From Arthrobacter ramosus (GTDB lineage Bacteria > Actinomycetota > Actinomycetes > Actinomycetales > Micrococcaceae), in NCBI RefSeq assembly GCF_039535095.1, contig NZ_BAAAWN010000001.1:1240001-1304000 (forward strand): a stretch of 64,000 bases of DNA, read 5' to 3'. The stretch's first letter is position 1; each line of letters begins with the position of its first letter. The notes under the pieces were generated by a model that worked only from the letters and a program-made list of their open reading frames with translations, did no database searches and was not told the origin of the DNA. Positions 22,883 through 32,746 of the stretch are shown one piece after another. Both the position numbers and the translations under genes were made by a program.

Positions 22883-23815
22883 TCATCGTGGCTGGATGCG
22901 GTTGAGGAGGTCCTGGCTGATGCGACCCTGCCGTCCGCGGCATGAATCGATGAGCCCCTCCCAAGCGGCGATAGCCAGGTACCGTCGACCGGGGCTGAAG
23001 GCGAAGCGGAGAAGCTGTGCTTTCGCGTCTTCCAGCAGGCGCCGAATCACCCAAACCGGGTTCCGGCGCCAGTACCTGCGGGCGAGAGTAGTGCCGTTTC
23101 GCATGATGTAGTACATCCGGAAAGGCGAGTAGTAGTTGAAAGACAAATCGTTGCCGCGGAGCCGTAATGGCCGCCCAAGCACCTTCGCAGGGAGGCGCGC
23201 CCCGAGCCTGTGCCCGACTTCGCAGCCTGCCCCGATGAGGATGCTGTAGCCGGCTGCCCGGACTCGCGCGGTGAACTCGGAATCCACGCAATCGATGAAG
23301 AAGCCCGACTCGAAGTTGCCGACGTCGGCCAAGGTGGTCATCGGGATGAAGAAACCCGATTGCATGGGATCGAATGCTTCTGAAAATCCGCGGGACATTC
23401 CGAGGACCGGTACCTGATGCCCGCTGAACGTCTCAGCGCTCACGAAGCCCACTTTCTGTCCTTCGGCCGTGGCGCTGTCATAAGTGGCCAGCGCATGTGA
23501 GACGTAATCCGGGACCGGCAGTGAGTCTTGGTCGAAAGTCAGCACGAAATCCGGGCGGCTGGTCGATTCCAGCTCTTCGAGTCCGCGGTTCAGGGCGGCC
23601 GCGATCCCGGAGTTGTTGTCCAGGCGCAGGATCTTCGTTCCGTTCCCGGCAAGGCGGTCGAAGATCAGCCCCGACGCCGGAGACGTACTGCAGTCATCGA
23701 CAACAATGAGCTCGTCAACTTGCGTTGCGATGGCTTCAGCGTTGGTGAGCAGCTCGTCGTCGGGGTTGAAAGCGGCGATCACCGCTGCGGTTCGTCTTTG
23801 TGGACTTTCAATCAC
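22883..23815 (-). CDS. GT2-family glycosyltransferase, rhamnosyltransferase-like
   Basis: This is a second rhamnosyltransferase-like enzyme of about 310 residues: AAVIAAFNPDDELLTNAEAI, LIVVDDCSTSP, NNSGIAAALNRGLEEL, DQD in VLTFDQDSLPVPDYV, and GFFIDCVDSEFTARVRAAG. Its blocks match those of the gene at 19909-20823, so the two are probably paralogues acting at successive linkages. GTG 23815 with AGGA 8 bases upstream is the likely start; a longer frame would overlap the flippase gene. It lies 10 bases after the flippase stop. Confidence 0.85.
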   Translation of the reverse strand: MIESPQRRTAAVIAAFNPDDELLTNAEAIATQVDELIVVDDCSTSPASGLIFDRLAGNGTKILRLDNNSGIAAALNRGLEELESTSRPDFVLTFDQDSLPVPDYVSHALATYDSATAEGQKVGFVSAETFSGHQVPVLGMSRGFSEAFDPMQSGFFIPMTTLADVGNFESGFFIDCVDSEFTARVRAAGYSILIGAGCEVGHRLGARLPAKVLGRPLRLRGNDLSFNYYSPFRMYYIMRNGTTLARRYWRRNPVWVIRRLLEDAKAQLLRFAFSPGRRYLAIAAWEGLIDSCRGRQGRISQDLLNRIQPR

Positions 23816-23825
23816 GGAGATGATC

Positions 23826-25064
23826 CTACCCGTCCACACTTACGGGGAGCGCCTTGGCAGGCAGCAGCCTTGACGCGGGGAGGAGAAGGCCGATGAAGAG
23901 CAACGCTTCGCTGATGGCCATTCCTAGTGCCACACCCGGAACATTTGAGCTTAAGCCGGCCACCACCATGAACGCGACTCCTGCAGCTGCCGAGAGTCCC
24001 GTCCATAGAAGGACAGTTCGTTGGCGTCCGGCCGGAATGAGGAGGTTCCTGATGAGGGGCGTTGAAGCCGAGAGGAAGAAAAAGGAAATCCCATAGAAGA
24101 CGGACGTCGCGGTGTCGGCTTTGTTCGCCTCGCTGAACAAGATGGCAGAAGCCCATGGACCCAGCAGGCCCAGGCCAAGCGCGCCGGCGGCTCCGAGCGC
24201 AAGGTGCGTCATCAGCGCAAGTGTGTGGCGCCGTCGGGAGTCCTCCGGGTTTCCTTCAAGCGTCCAGCTTTGAAAAGTGTTGCCGACGGCCACCACACTG
24301 AAAAGGCCAAAGCGGTAGATGCTGTCCGCGGAGGCAAATCCGGCCGTGGCCGTGGCCAATGGCACTGTCGCCGTGGCTATTGGGACCGGGGATGAGGCGT
24401 AGGCGCTTCCGGCAAAATTGATTGCCGCGGTTCCTGTTTCGGGAACGATCTCGCGGACGGCATTCCCCGGGTGCCTGGGGAACCATGTCCCGCCTTCTCC
24501 GAATCGAAGCTGGAATGCTATCGAGGCCACAACGGTGGCAAGGAGTGCGAGGACGCCGTAGATCCAAATCTGGCCGGTCGCAATAATGAATGGCACGCTG
24601 AGCAGTGCCGCGCAAAAACGGGGAAGAGTGTCATAGACGGCCAAAATCCGCGGTTGTCCTGTGCCGATACCGAACCAGGCCGGGGAAAAGCCGGTGAGGG
24701 CAGTGGCCCACGCCATGGTGATCGCGTCAAGGCGGTAACCGTCGTGCGCTACGAGGGCCACGATGATGCTCATGAGCGGAAAGACAACAAGCGCAATGAT
24801 GATGCGCGTTCGGATGCTTCTTGAATAAAGCGACGCGCGGGCCTGTGGTGAGGGGCTCCGGGCAATCGCCACCGGGCCTGAGATATTCCAACTCCACAGA
24901 ATGATCGTGGCGCCAAAAACTCCGATGGCCTGGCCGGATGTGATGCTTGACCAACCAGCCGGCCCTGCGACACGGGCAATGACAGGCAGCAGGAGGAAAG
25001 GCAGTACCAGTGCGAGAAGCGGAAGCAGCGTGAATCCAGCGAGTCGAAGCAACACGGGTTTCAT
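23826..25064 (-). CDS. Polysaccharide/lipid-linked oligosaccharide flippase-like membrane protein
   Basis: This 412-residue protein has about twelve hydrophobic segments spread over its whole length, starting FTLLPLLALVLPFLLLPVIARVAG. This is the topology and N-terminal pattern of Wzx-type MOP-superfamily transporters that move undecaprenyl-linked glycans outward. It heads a minus-strand run of genes that continues to 17001. The divergent gene at 25161 shares its upstream region. Assignment rests on topology and context, since the family has few fixed residues. Confidence 0.75.
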   Translation of the reverse strand: MKPVLLRLAGFTLLPLLALVLPFLLLPVIARVAGPAGWSSITSGQAIGVFGATIILWSWNISGPVAIARSPSPQARASLYSRSIRTRIIIALVVFPLMSIIVALVAHDGYRLDAITMAWATALTGFSPAWFGIGTGQPRILAVYDTLPRFCAALLSVPFIIATGQIWIYGVLALLATVVASIAFQLRFGEGGTWFPRHPGNAVREIVPETGTAAINFAGSAYASSPVPIATATVPLATATAGFASADSIYRFGLFSVVAVGNTFQSWTLEGNPEDSRRRHTLALMTHLALGAAGALGLGLLGPWASAILFSEANKADTATSVFYGISFFFLSASTPLIRNLLIPAGRQRTVLLWTGLSAAAGVAFMVVAGLSSNVPGVALGMAISEALLFIGLLLPASRLLPAKALPVSVDG

Positions 25065-25160
25065 TACTGGTAGGTCCTATTGCTCGACGGCGTGACCTTA
25101 CGATGATACGCGATGATGCCTGCCCGCTAACGCTCCGGTACCTCGCCTAGAGTGGAGGTC

Positions 25161-25916
25161 ATGAACGATTCGACGACGCCGGACGGACAGGCGATCCGGG
25201 TGAGTGTCTGCCTTGCGGCCTACAAGGGATCCCGCTTCATTGAGGAACAGATTGACTCGATTCTTCGGGATCTTGGTCCCGACGATGAACTGGTGGTCGT
25301 GGACGACGCGTCGCCCGATGACACCGCCGAGATCGTCAGGGGCATTCGGGACCCACGGATCCGCTTTGTGGGCGCATCAGTCAACAAGGGCTATGTCAGG
25401 ACGTTTGAACACGCCGTGGGAATGAGCCGGGGCGAATTCATCATGCTTTCCGATCAGGATGACGTATGGATTCCCGGGCGAGTGGAAATCATGCTGGATG
25501 CGCTGGCCGACCACAAGATCGTCGCCGGAAACTTTGACGTTCTCGGCGGTGGACCGAGACCTTGGATTCCAAGGCTCCGTTCTTCCGACTCGGGGAGGCA
25601 CCTGGCCAATCTGTTCGCGATCCTGATCGGGTACCGCGCCTACTACGGATGCGCCATGGGCATTCGCCGGGATGCGCTCAATTACTTCGTGCCGATTCCG
25701 TCTTATGTCAACGAATCGCATGACCTTTGGCTGGCCATTTGCGGAAATGTCGCACGGTCCATCCGCCATCTTGACGAATCGACTGTGCTCCGACGTCTGC
25801 ACGACGACAACCAGACACCCGCCGGGTGGCGTTCGCTCGTGAAAATCATCAAAGCACGGTTGATGATCGCCCGCCTGATGTTCGAAGCGGTGCGCCGGGT
25901 GCGTCCGGGGTCTTGA
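25161..25916 (+). CDS. GT2-family glycosyltransferase
   Basis: This GT2 enzyme has about 251 residues: VSVCLAAYKGSRFIEEQIDSI, VVVDDASPDDTAEIV, the metal motif in IMLSDQDDVWIPGRVE and NESHDLWLAICG near the acceptor site. The pattern is that of WcaA/LgtD-like transferases of surface glycans. ATG 25161 lies just after GGAGG (25154-25158), an unusually short spacer; GTG 25152 is an alternative that adds three residues. It is followed after 34 bases by rmlB. Confidence 0.85.
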   Translation: MNDSTTPDGQAIRVSVCLAAYKGSRFIEEQIDSILRDLGPDDELVVVDDASPDDTAEIVRGIRDPRIRFVGASVNKGYVRTFEHAVGMSRGEFIMLSDQDDVWIPGRVEIMLDALADHKIVAGNFDVLGGGPRPWIPRLRSSDSGRHLANLFAILIGYRAYYGCAMGIRRDALNYFVPIPSYVNESHDLWLAICGNVARSIRHLDESTVLRRLHDDNQTPAGWRSLVKIIKARLMIARLMFEAVRRVRPGS

Positions 25917-25941
25917 CGGCCCTGACGTTGGGGTTCGGTAG

Positions 25942-26949
<1,008 letters not shown>

Positions 26950-26952
26950 ACC

Positions 26953-28362
26953 ATGACGATCGAGTTTTCGAAGCCGCTGGCGGCCCGCGAAACGCCGATT
27001 CCCGGCGTCGTTCTTTATGAGCTGCCGGTTCACGGCGACAACCGCGGCTGGTTCAAGGAGAACTGGCAGCGGGAGAAAATGGTCGCCCTTGGACTGCCGG
27101 ACTTCCGTCCTGTCCAGAACAACATCTCGTTCAACGAGAAGGCCGGCACAACGCGCGGCATTCACGCAGAGCCTTGGGACAAGTTCATTTCGGTAGCGAC
27201 GGGCCGGATTTTCGGGGCCTGGGTCGACCTGCGTGAGGGTCCTTCTTTCGGGGCGGTCTTCACCGCGGAGCTTGATCCGAGCCAGGCCATCTTCATTCCG
27301 CGTGGAGTGGGCAATGCTTTCCAGACCCTCGAGGACAATACGGCCTACACGTACCTTGTCAACGATCACTGGTCGGCGGACGCACAGAGCCAGTACACCT
27401 TCCTGAACCTGGCCGACGAGACGGCCGCCATCGACTGGCCCGTGCCGTTGGACCAGGCTGAGCTGTCCGACAAGGACAAAGCACACCCGCGCCTCGCCGA
27501 GGTCGAGCCGATGCCGTCCCGCAAGACCCTTGTGGTGGGTGCCGACGGCCAGCTCGGCAAGGCATTGCGTGGACTGTACGACGGCGACCCTTCGATTGAG
27601 TTCGCGGCAAGAGCCGACTTTGACTTGTCAAAGGAAAAGTCGTTCGACGGACGGAACTGGAAGAACTATTCCACGATCATTAATGCGGCCGCCTACACCG
27701 CGGTTGACGCAGCCGAGAGCCCCGAAGGCAGGGAAGCCGCCTGGCAGGTAAATGTCTCAGCCGTTGCACGCCTCGCCAGGACCGCGATCGAACACGACCT
27801 GACGCTCGTTCACGTCTCGTCCGACTATGTCTTCGACGGGTCACGGGAATCGCACGACGAAAACGAGCCGTTCACCCCGCTTGGTGTATACGGTCAAACC
27901 AAAGCCGCGGGTGACGCCGTCGTCAGCGTGGTCCCGCGCCACTATATCGTGCGCACCAGTTGGGTGATTGGCGAAGGCAGCAACTTCGTCCGGACCATGG
28001 CTTCGCTCGCCGATCGCGGAATCAAGCCGAGCGTCGTCAATGACCAGATCGGGCGGCTCAGCTTCACGCAAGACATTGCTGCCGGGATCAGGCACCTGTT
28101 GGAGTCTCACGCGCCGTACGGCGCGTACAACCTCAGCAACGACGGTGAACCGCAGTCGTGGGCGGACATTGCAGGAGACGTCTACGAGCTCCGCGGTGCC
28201 TCGGGAGACGATGTCACCGGCGTGAGCACCGAGGAGTATTTTGCAGGCAAGGCCGCAGCCCCGCGGCCCCTGAAGAGCATCCTCGACTTGAGCAAGATCA
28301 AGGGCGCAGGGTTTGTTCCAGCGAGCAGTGGCGAGAGGCTGACGGCCTACCTTCGGGGCTAG
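26953..28362 (+). CDS. rmlCD: Bifunctional dTDP-4-dehydrorhamnose 3,5-epimerase / reductase (RmlC-RmlD fusion)
   Basis: The 469 residues hold two enzymes. Residues 1 to about 185 form an RmlC cupin with GTTRGIHAEPWDKFISVATG and WVDLREGPSFGAVF. From about 191 an RmlD-type NADPH reductase begins (KTLVVGADGQLGKALRGLYD), with INAAAYTAVDAAES, VHVSSDYVFDG and the YxxxK in GVYGQTKAAGD. Together they would complete dTDP-L-rhamnose. In the epimerase half the usual TDYYSPE block reads NDHWSADA, so the canonical catalytic tyrosine is not evident. Fused RmlC-RmlD proteins occur in other actinobacteria; substrate identity is inferred from rmlA and rmlB nearby. Confidence 0.88.
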   Translation: MTIEFSKPLAARETPIPGVVLYELPVHGDNRGWFKENWQREKMVALGLPDFRPVQNNISFNEKAGTTRGIHAEPWDKFISVATGRIFGAWVDLREGPSFGAVFTAELDPSQAIFIPRGVGNAFQTLEDNTAYTYLVNDHWSADAQSQYTFLNLADETAAIDWPVPLDQAELSDKDKAHPRLAEVEPMPSRKTLVVGADGQLGKALRGLYDGDPSIEFAARADFDLSKEKSFDGRNWKNYSTIINAAAYTAVDAAESPEGREAAWQVNVSAVARLARTAIEHDLTLVHVSSDYVFDGSRESHDENEPFTPLGVYGQTKAAGDAVVSVVPRHYIVRTSWVIGEGSNFVRTMASLADRGIKPSVVNDQIGRLSFTQDIAAGIRHLLESHAPYGAYNLSNDGEPQSWADIAGDVYELRGASGDDVTGVSTEEYFAGKAAAPRPLKSILDLSKIKGAGFVPASSGERLTAYLRG

Positions 28363-28382
28363 CACTCGGAAGCGCAGCTCGT

Positions 28383-28431
28383 CAACGCAAAAGGTCTGGC
28401 CAGGCAATGCCTGGCCAGACCTTTTGCGTTG
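28383..28431. terminator. Bidirectional terminator between rmlCD and the DUF2142 gene
   Basis: A perfect 24-bp inverted repeat (28383-28406 and 28408-28431) with one central base folds into a very stable hairpin. The arms contain AAAAGG/CCTTTT, so a T run follows the GC stem on both strands. It separates convergent genes. Confidence 0.9.
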
Positions 28432-28454
28432 GGTTTTGCTACCGGGAGTTGTCT

Positions 28455-30182
28455 TTACTCGACGCGCTGGCGTTCCGCGGATTCCCGGGTTGCTTGCCGG
28501 CCTGGCTGCCCGGCGGCGGCCGTCGCCGGGCGGCGAGCCGCCCAACGCAGCGCGCGGATCACCGGGACCGGGAGGAACGGCAGACCGGGGTAGAGGAAAC
28601 GGTACAGCTGGGCGGCCGCAACGACCAATGCAACGGCGAAGAGCAGTGTGAGGACTTCCCAGGAAAGGGGCGGCTGCCAATCCGGCTTGGTGAACATCAC
28701 CAGCCAGTTCGCGAAGTCCGGTATTCCCACGACGTACCGTCGCAGGATATACACGAAGCCGTACACATGGGCAGCGCAGGTTGCCCAAAGAAGAATCTTG
28801 GTGATCCTGCGGCCGATGAGATTCGCGGGGAACTTGCGGAACCGGAGCGCCAACCCGGCCGAAATGACAGCGATCGCGAACAACGGGAGGCTGTACCGTC
28901 CTTGCCAGATAAAACCGCTGCTGGTGACCAGTGCAGCCTGGACCAGGGCTGGAACGACCGCAAGCATTCCGATGGCTGCCCAAAAGCCCAATTGCAATCG
29001 AGCCGGACGCATCAGGAAGACCATCAGCAGCAGGGCAATGAGAAGCATGTTCCAGAACATCAGGACGGCTTGTGGCACCGGAGCATCAAGCCAGCCCGCG
29101 ACGCCGATGTACTGGTTGACGAAGTCGAACGACCTGTCCAGCATGGTGGCGAAGGCATTGGAGGGGCGGAGGCCTTCAACCGCATTGGAAATTCCGGCGG
29201 GTGCCTCGCCTGCCGAAGGAGGCGCCGTCAACATGATGAAGTTCCAAATGACACCCAGTGCCACTCCGATTGCGGACAATCCGGCGACAATGAGCAATAA
29301 CCGGTTGCGGAAGATAGCAACGATGTCGGCGCCCCGGAAGAAGAGGCAGGCCACAATCGCTCCGCAAAGGAGCCACAACAATGACACATTCCTGGTATTG
29401 GCCAAGGTCGCTGCCGATACTCCGACTGCCAGGATTCCCGGGCGGGCAAGATGAAGCTGCCTTGAGTTCTCAAGTACGGAGACCAGGCCGCAGAAGGCCG
29501 CCATCGACGCCGCGACTTCCAAGGAGTTCGGATTGACTCCGGTGGCCAGGAAGAAAACCATGGGCGTTGTTGCGACGGCGGCGGCAACCATGGGCCACTT
29601 GGGATGCCGCAGCCTGGATAATGCGGTGAATCCGGCCGCGTAGAAGGCGGCCGACATGAGACCGCTGACAATACGCATGGCAAAGATTGCGGGGGCCCCG
29701 GACATGAACAGGCTAGGGAGCCCGACGAACCAATAGTAGAAGGGGTTGTACAAGCCCGCCGAGGTCACGCCGATGGTGGTGTACGTGTCGCCAAGGGGGA
29801 TATCAGGCGCACAGCCCGCGGGCATTTCTTTGAGGAAGGCAAAACACCGCTGGGAATCGACGTTGGCGATGTAGGAGGGAACCTGCACGTGGATCCCGTT
29901 GCCATAGGACTCGCCGGGACCCGGGAAGAACTGCCCCCTCGCCACGGCTGCTGCCTTGATCGTGTGGGCAGGCTCATCGGGATACGCCATCAGGGGCGTG
30001 GCCAGGATCCAGAGCGTGATCAGCACTGAGAGCAACGCGAAAACGCGGATGAAGAAACCGAATCCGGCCTTGGTGGCGGGCGACACATTGCGGGCCCGGG
30101 ACCGCAACCGTCCTGCCGGAGGGAGAGCCTGTTTTCGAACGTCGGGACGAGCAGGCCCTTGAGCAGCTGGTTGGTCGATCAC
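28455..30182 (-). CDS. DUF2142 polytopic membrane protein
   Basis: This 575-residue protein has about 12 hydrophobic helices. The first outside loop begins LMAYPDEPAHTIKAAAVARG, the hallmark of DUF2142 (D-E-P near an H), a family with the GT-C topology of glycosyltransferases that use polyprenyl-phosphate sugars. Its place beside glycan genes and a DPM-synthase-like gene fits, but no acceptor can be named. The C-terminus ends in a basic proline/alanine-rich tail. The start overlaps the stop of the PstS-like gene by 4 bases, so the two are coupled. Confidence 0.82.
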   Translation of the reverse strand: MIDQPAAQGPARPDVRKQALPPAGRLRSRARNVSPATKAGFGFFIRVFALLSVLITLWILATPLMAYPDEPAHTIKAAAVARGQFFPGPGESYGNGIHVQVPSYIANVDSQRCFAFLKEMPAGCAPDIPLGDTYTTIGVTSAGLYNPFYYWFVGLPSLFMSGAPAIFAMRIVSGLMSAAFYAAGFTALSRLRHPKWPMVAAAVATTPMVFFLATGVNPNSLEVAASMAAFCGLVSVLENSRQLHLARPGILAVGVSAATLANTRNVSLLWLLCGAIVACLFFRGADIVAIFRNRLLLIVAGLSAIGVALGVIWNFIMLTAPPSAGEAPAGISNAVEGLRPSNAFATMLDRSFDFVNQYIGVAGWLDAPVPQAVLMFWNMLLIALLLMVFLMRPARLQLGFWAAIGMLAVVPALVQAALVTSSGFIWQGRYSLPLFAIAVISAGLALRFRKFPANLIGRRITKILLWATCAAHVYGFVYILRRYVVGIPDFANWLVMFTKPDWQPPLSWEVLTLLFAVALVVAAAQLYRFLYPGLPFLPVPVIRALRWAARRPATAAAGQPGRQATRESAERQRVE

Positions 30183-31243
30183 TGGTCGCTCCCGATCTTC
30201 TTAATCAGGCGTGAAGCATCCTGCAGGGACTGTTCACTCGGGGAGGCCACCCCGGCGAAATAGGTCGATGCGACCTGCCCATCGGGACCGACCACGAAGT
30301 CTGCCCAGGATTTCACGAGGGACGCAACCTCCCCGTTCTTATAGCTCGTACAAAATGCCTGGTAGTTCACGTTCCCCAATGCGTAGCCGTGGTCGGTTTT
30401 GCCCGGAAGGTGAAACTCGACTCCCGTGGCCACCGTTGTTGTGGTGCCATCCTGGACGGCCGCTGCCACTGAGTCCTTGGACATTCTGACGAAGCTGCCG
30501 CCGAACGACAGCAACGCTGTGTCAAACCTGGACCCGATGGACGCTGAGTCCATGAAAGCTATTGCGCCGGCGGTGCCGTCGACTTTCTTGGCGATGTCGC
30601 TGAAGTTCTTTACCTCTTGGCCGCCAGGTACCTTGGGCCATTTGTTGGTTACCCCGGAGGACCAACTGGGGGAGGACGCCAAGTAGCCCGTACTGGCCGA
30701 GGTCAGTGCTGAAGCTGTGCTCGCTGTCACGGGGACGATTGGCGCGTCCGGGAGCGTGGTTCCCGGATTGATCGCTGCGATCGCCTTGTCATCCCAACGT
30801 TTGATATCTCCGGTGAAGATCCCGGCGAGCACGTCTGGCGTGAGCTTGAGGCTCCGGATGCTTGGCATGTTAAAGACGACGCCGATAGAGGTCACCGAGG
30901 TCGGGACGCTGAAAGCCCCGCCGGGACCGCACTCGGCCTTGGTCGCTTCTTGTTGTGGAGCCGTCAAGGGGGCGTCGAGGGCCGCATAATAGGCTTGGCC
31001 CGTGGCCAAGGCTGTCAGCCCGACGTCAGAGCCGTCCGGGGAGTAGCTCAATGACGTGGCCGTGAAGGTCTTTTTCCAAGCGCTGGACCAGGCTCCGATC
31101 GGATCGCTCTGAATGGGACTTCCAATCGCAGTGAGCGCGCCGCGGATGTTTTGCTGTTTGGCTGGGGGACTGGCACAGGCGGCCAAGCTGATACCGAGAA
31201 GCAGGAGGCATCCTGCCGCTCGGTGAATCGACCGATGATGCAC
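30179..31243 (-). CDS. PstS-like substrate-binding lipoprotein
   Basis: This 354-residue protein has a lipoprotein signal (LLLLGISLAAC, lipid-anchored C23) and the PBP-like fold of phosphate-binding PstS proteins: ALTAIGSPIQSDPIGAWSSA, GVVFNMPSIRSLKLTPDVLAGIFTGDIKRWDDKAIAAINPG and the GYALGNVNYQAF block. There is no pstC, pstA or pstB here; instead the stop overlaps the start of the DUF2142 membrane gene. A scavenging or surface-glycan role is possible, but the ligand cannot be stated with certainty. Confidence 0.8.
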   Translation of the reverse strand: MHHRSIHRAAGCLLLLGISLAACASPPAKQQNIRGALTAIGSPIQSDPIGAWSSAWKKTFTATSLSYSPDGSDVGLTALATGQAYYAALDAPLTAPQQEATKAECGPGGAFSVPTSVTSIGVVFNMPSIRSLKLTPDVLAGIFTGDIKRWDDKAIAAINPGTTLPDAPIVPVTASTASALTSASTGYLASSPSWSSGVTNKWPKVPGGQEVKNFSDIAKKVDGTAGAIAFMDSASIGSRFDTALLSFGGSFVRMSKDSVAAAVQDGTTTTVATGVEFHLPGKTDHGYALGNVNYQAFCTSYKNGEVASLVKSWADFVVGPDGQVASTYFAGVASPSEQSLQDASRLIKKIGSDQ

Positions 31244-31383
31244 CGGGGGTCCTTTCGATTACGGGTATAGCTGAGACTTGCGTCTTGATAACCCTAACCG
31301 TTCAACCTGAGCGCCGTAGCCGGTTTCGGCTCGACGCCCGCTGGTTGAGGCGCGGTACACAGGTCCTGCTCCTTGCAAGAGAC

Positions 31384-32746
31384 TTAGTAATTCAGGGATT
31401 GGCAGCCTGCGAGCGAGTTGCCTGAGCTGTACTGTGCTATCCCGATGCCATAAGTACAAACTGTGTATCTGCCCCGTTGGGTGATAGGAACCAGGGTCGA
31501 GTAGCCGTGGTTTCCGGTGATGCCGAAAGCGTTGTTCACATCAGCCCTCGAAAGGTTCGCCGTGAAGGCATACCCTTGGCGGGTCCCGTCCGGATATGTA
31601 ATGTAGACGTGCACAGGATTGGACGAGCCCGGGACCGCCGGGTCGTATGTCCACCCCGTCGCCCTGATATTGGCCTGTCCTGACACCGATGCAACTCCGA
31701 CGGAGTCGAGATAGCCGGCCGGGACTGGCGTGCTGCCTACCTGGATGGACATGCATCCAAGTGCCGTGTTCCCGGTCGCGAGCGGGGCAACTGCGATGGC
31801 GTAAGCGCAGGCGGTGTAGGTGCCGGTGCCCTTTGTCGCGAGCGAGGCGCTGAAGCCGTGATTACCGGTTATGCCGAAGGCGTTGTTCAGATCAGGACGG
31901 GATTGATTTGCCGTGAACGCAGTGCCGACATTGCTTCCATCCGGTGCCTGGACGTAGACATGCACGGGGATGCTGGCCGCGGTGTTGGTGGGGTCGAACG
32001 CCCAGCCCGTCACAACGACGTTGGCCGCGCCAGGAGCCTGGGAGATTCGAATGGAGTCGTAATATCCCTTCGGCGGCGGGTTGGATCCGACAGTGATGTC
32101 TTTGCAGCCCAGCGCGGTGTTGTAGTACTGCCCAATGGCGTAGGTACATACGTGATAGGTGCCGGCCTTACTAAGGCTGATCGACTTGTCGAAGCCATGG
32201 TTCGAACCGTAGCCAGTAGCGCTTCCCACATCCGGCCTGGATGTGTTGGCCGTGATGCGGTAGCCCGTGGTCTGTCCGCTGGGGTCGGTGACGTAGGCGT
32301 CGGCGAACGAGGCTGTTTGAGGGTTGGCGCGGTCTACGGCCCAGCCCGTCAGGCGAAGGGAAACGTCGTCGGGAGCACGAACCTGTCCGAGGGTGTCGAA
32401 CGACCCAACTGGAGGTTCAACTCCATTTGCCTGAAAACTCTTGCAGCCAAGGTCAACGTTGCCGTTGACGCTGACTGCGCTCGCGCAAACCTTGTATGTA
32501 CCCGATGCGGTGATCTGGATGTTGTTGTCAAAACCGTGTGCCGGGCCATAACCGAAGGCTTGATCCACGTCTGGCCGATATGCGTTCGCCAGGAACGAGT
32601 ACCCGGTGGTCACGTTGCCCGGATCTGTGACCGAAATATTGACAGGAGTCGATACCCAGGGTCTGGAAAGGTCTACCGACCAGCCCGTGACCCTCAGGTA
32701 TGCCGAGGTGGTGTCCCGAACGAGGGACAGTGAATCGAATGAACCC
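31384..32746 (-). repeat. Region coding four diverged C-terminal repeats of the GH25 protein
   Basis: Four in-frame units of about 110-115 codons recur, recognisable at protein level (TGWxxD ... HGF ... C ... C) but well diverged in DNA. The last two are closest to each other (both contain NNAFGITGNHG). No long identical DNA blocks are seen, unlike the repeats in the neighbouring deacetylase gene. Confidence 0.8.

Noticed and set aside
22869..23291. N-terminal extension of the dolichyl-phosphate-mannose-synthase-like protein
   Set aside because: The extension would overlap the next GT gene and has no domain; ATG 22868 with AGGAG fits the known protein length.
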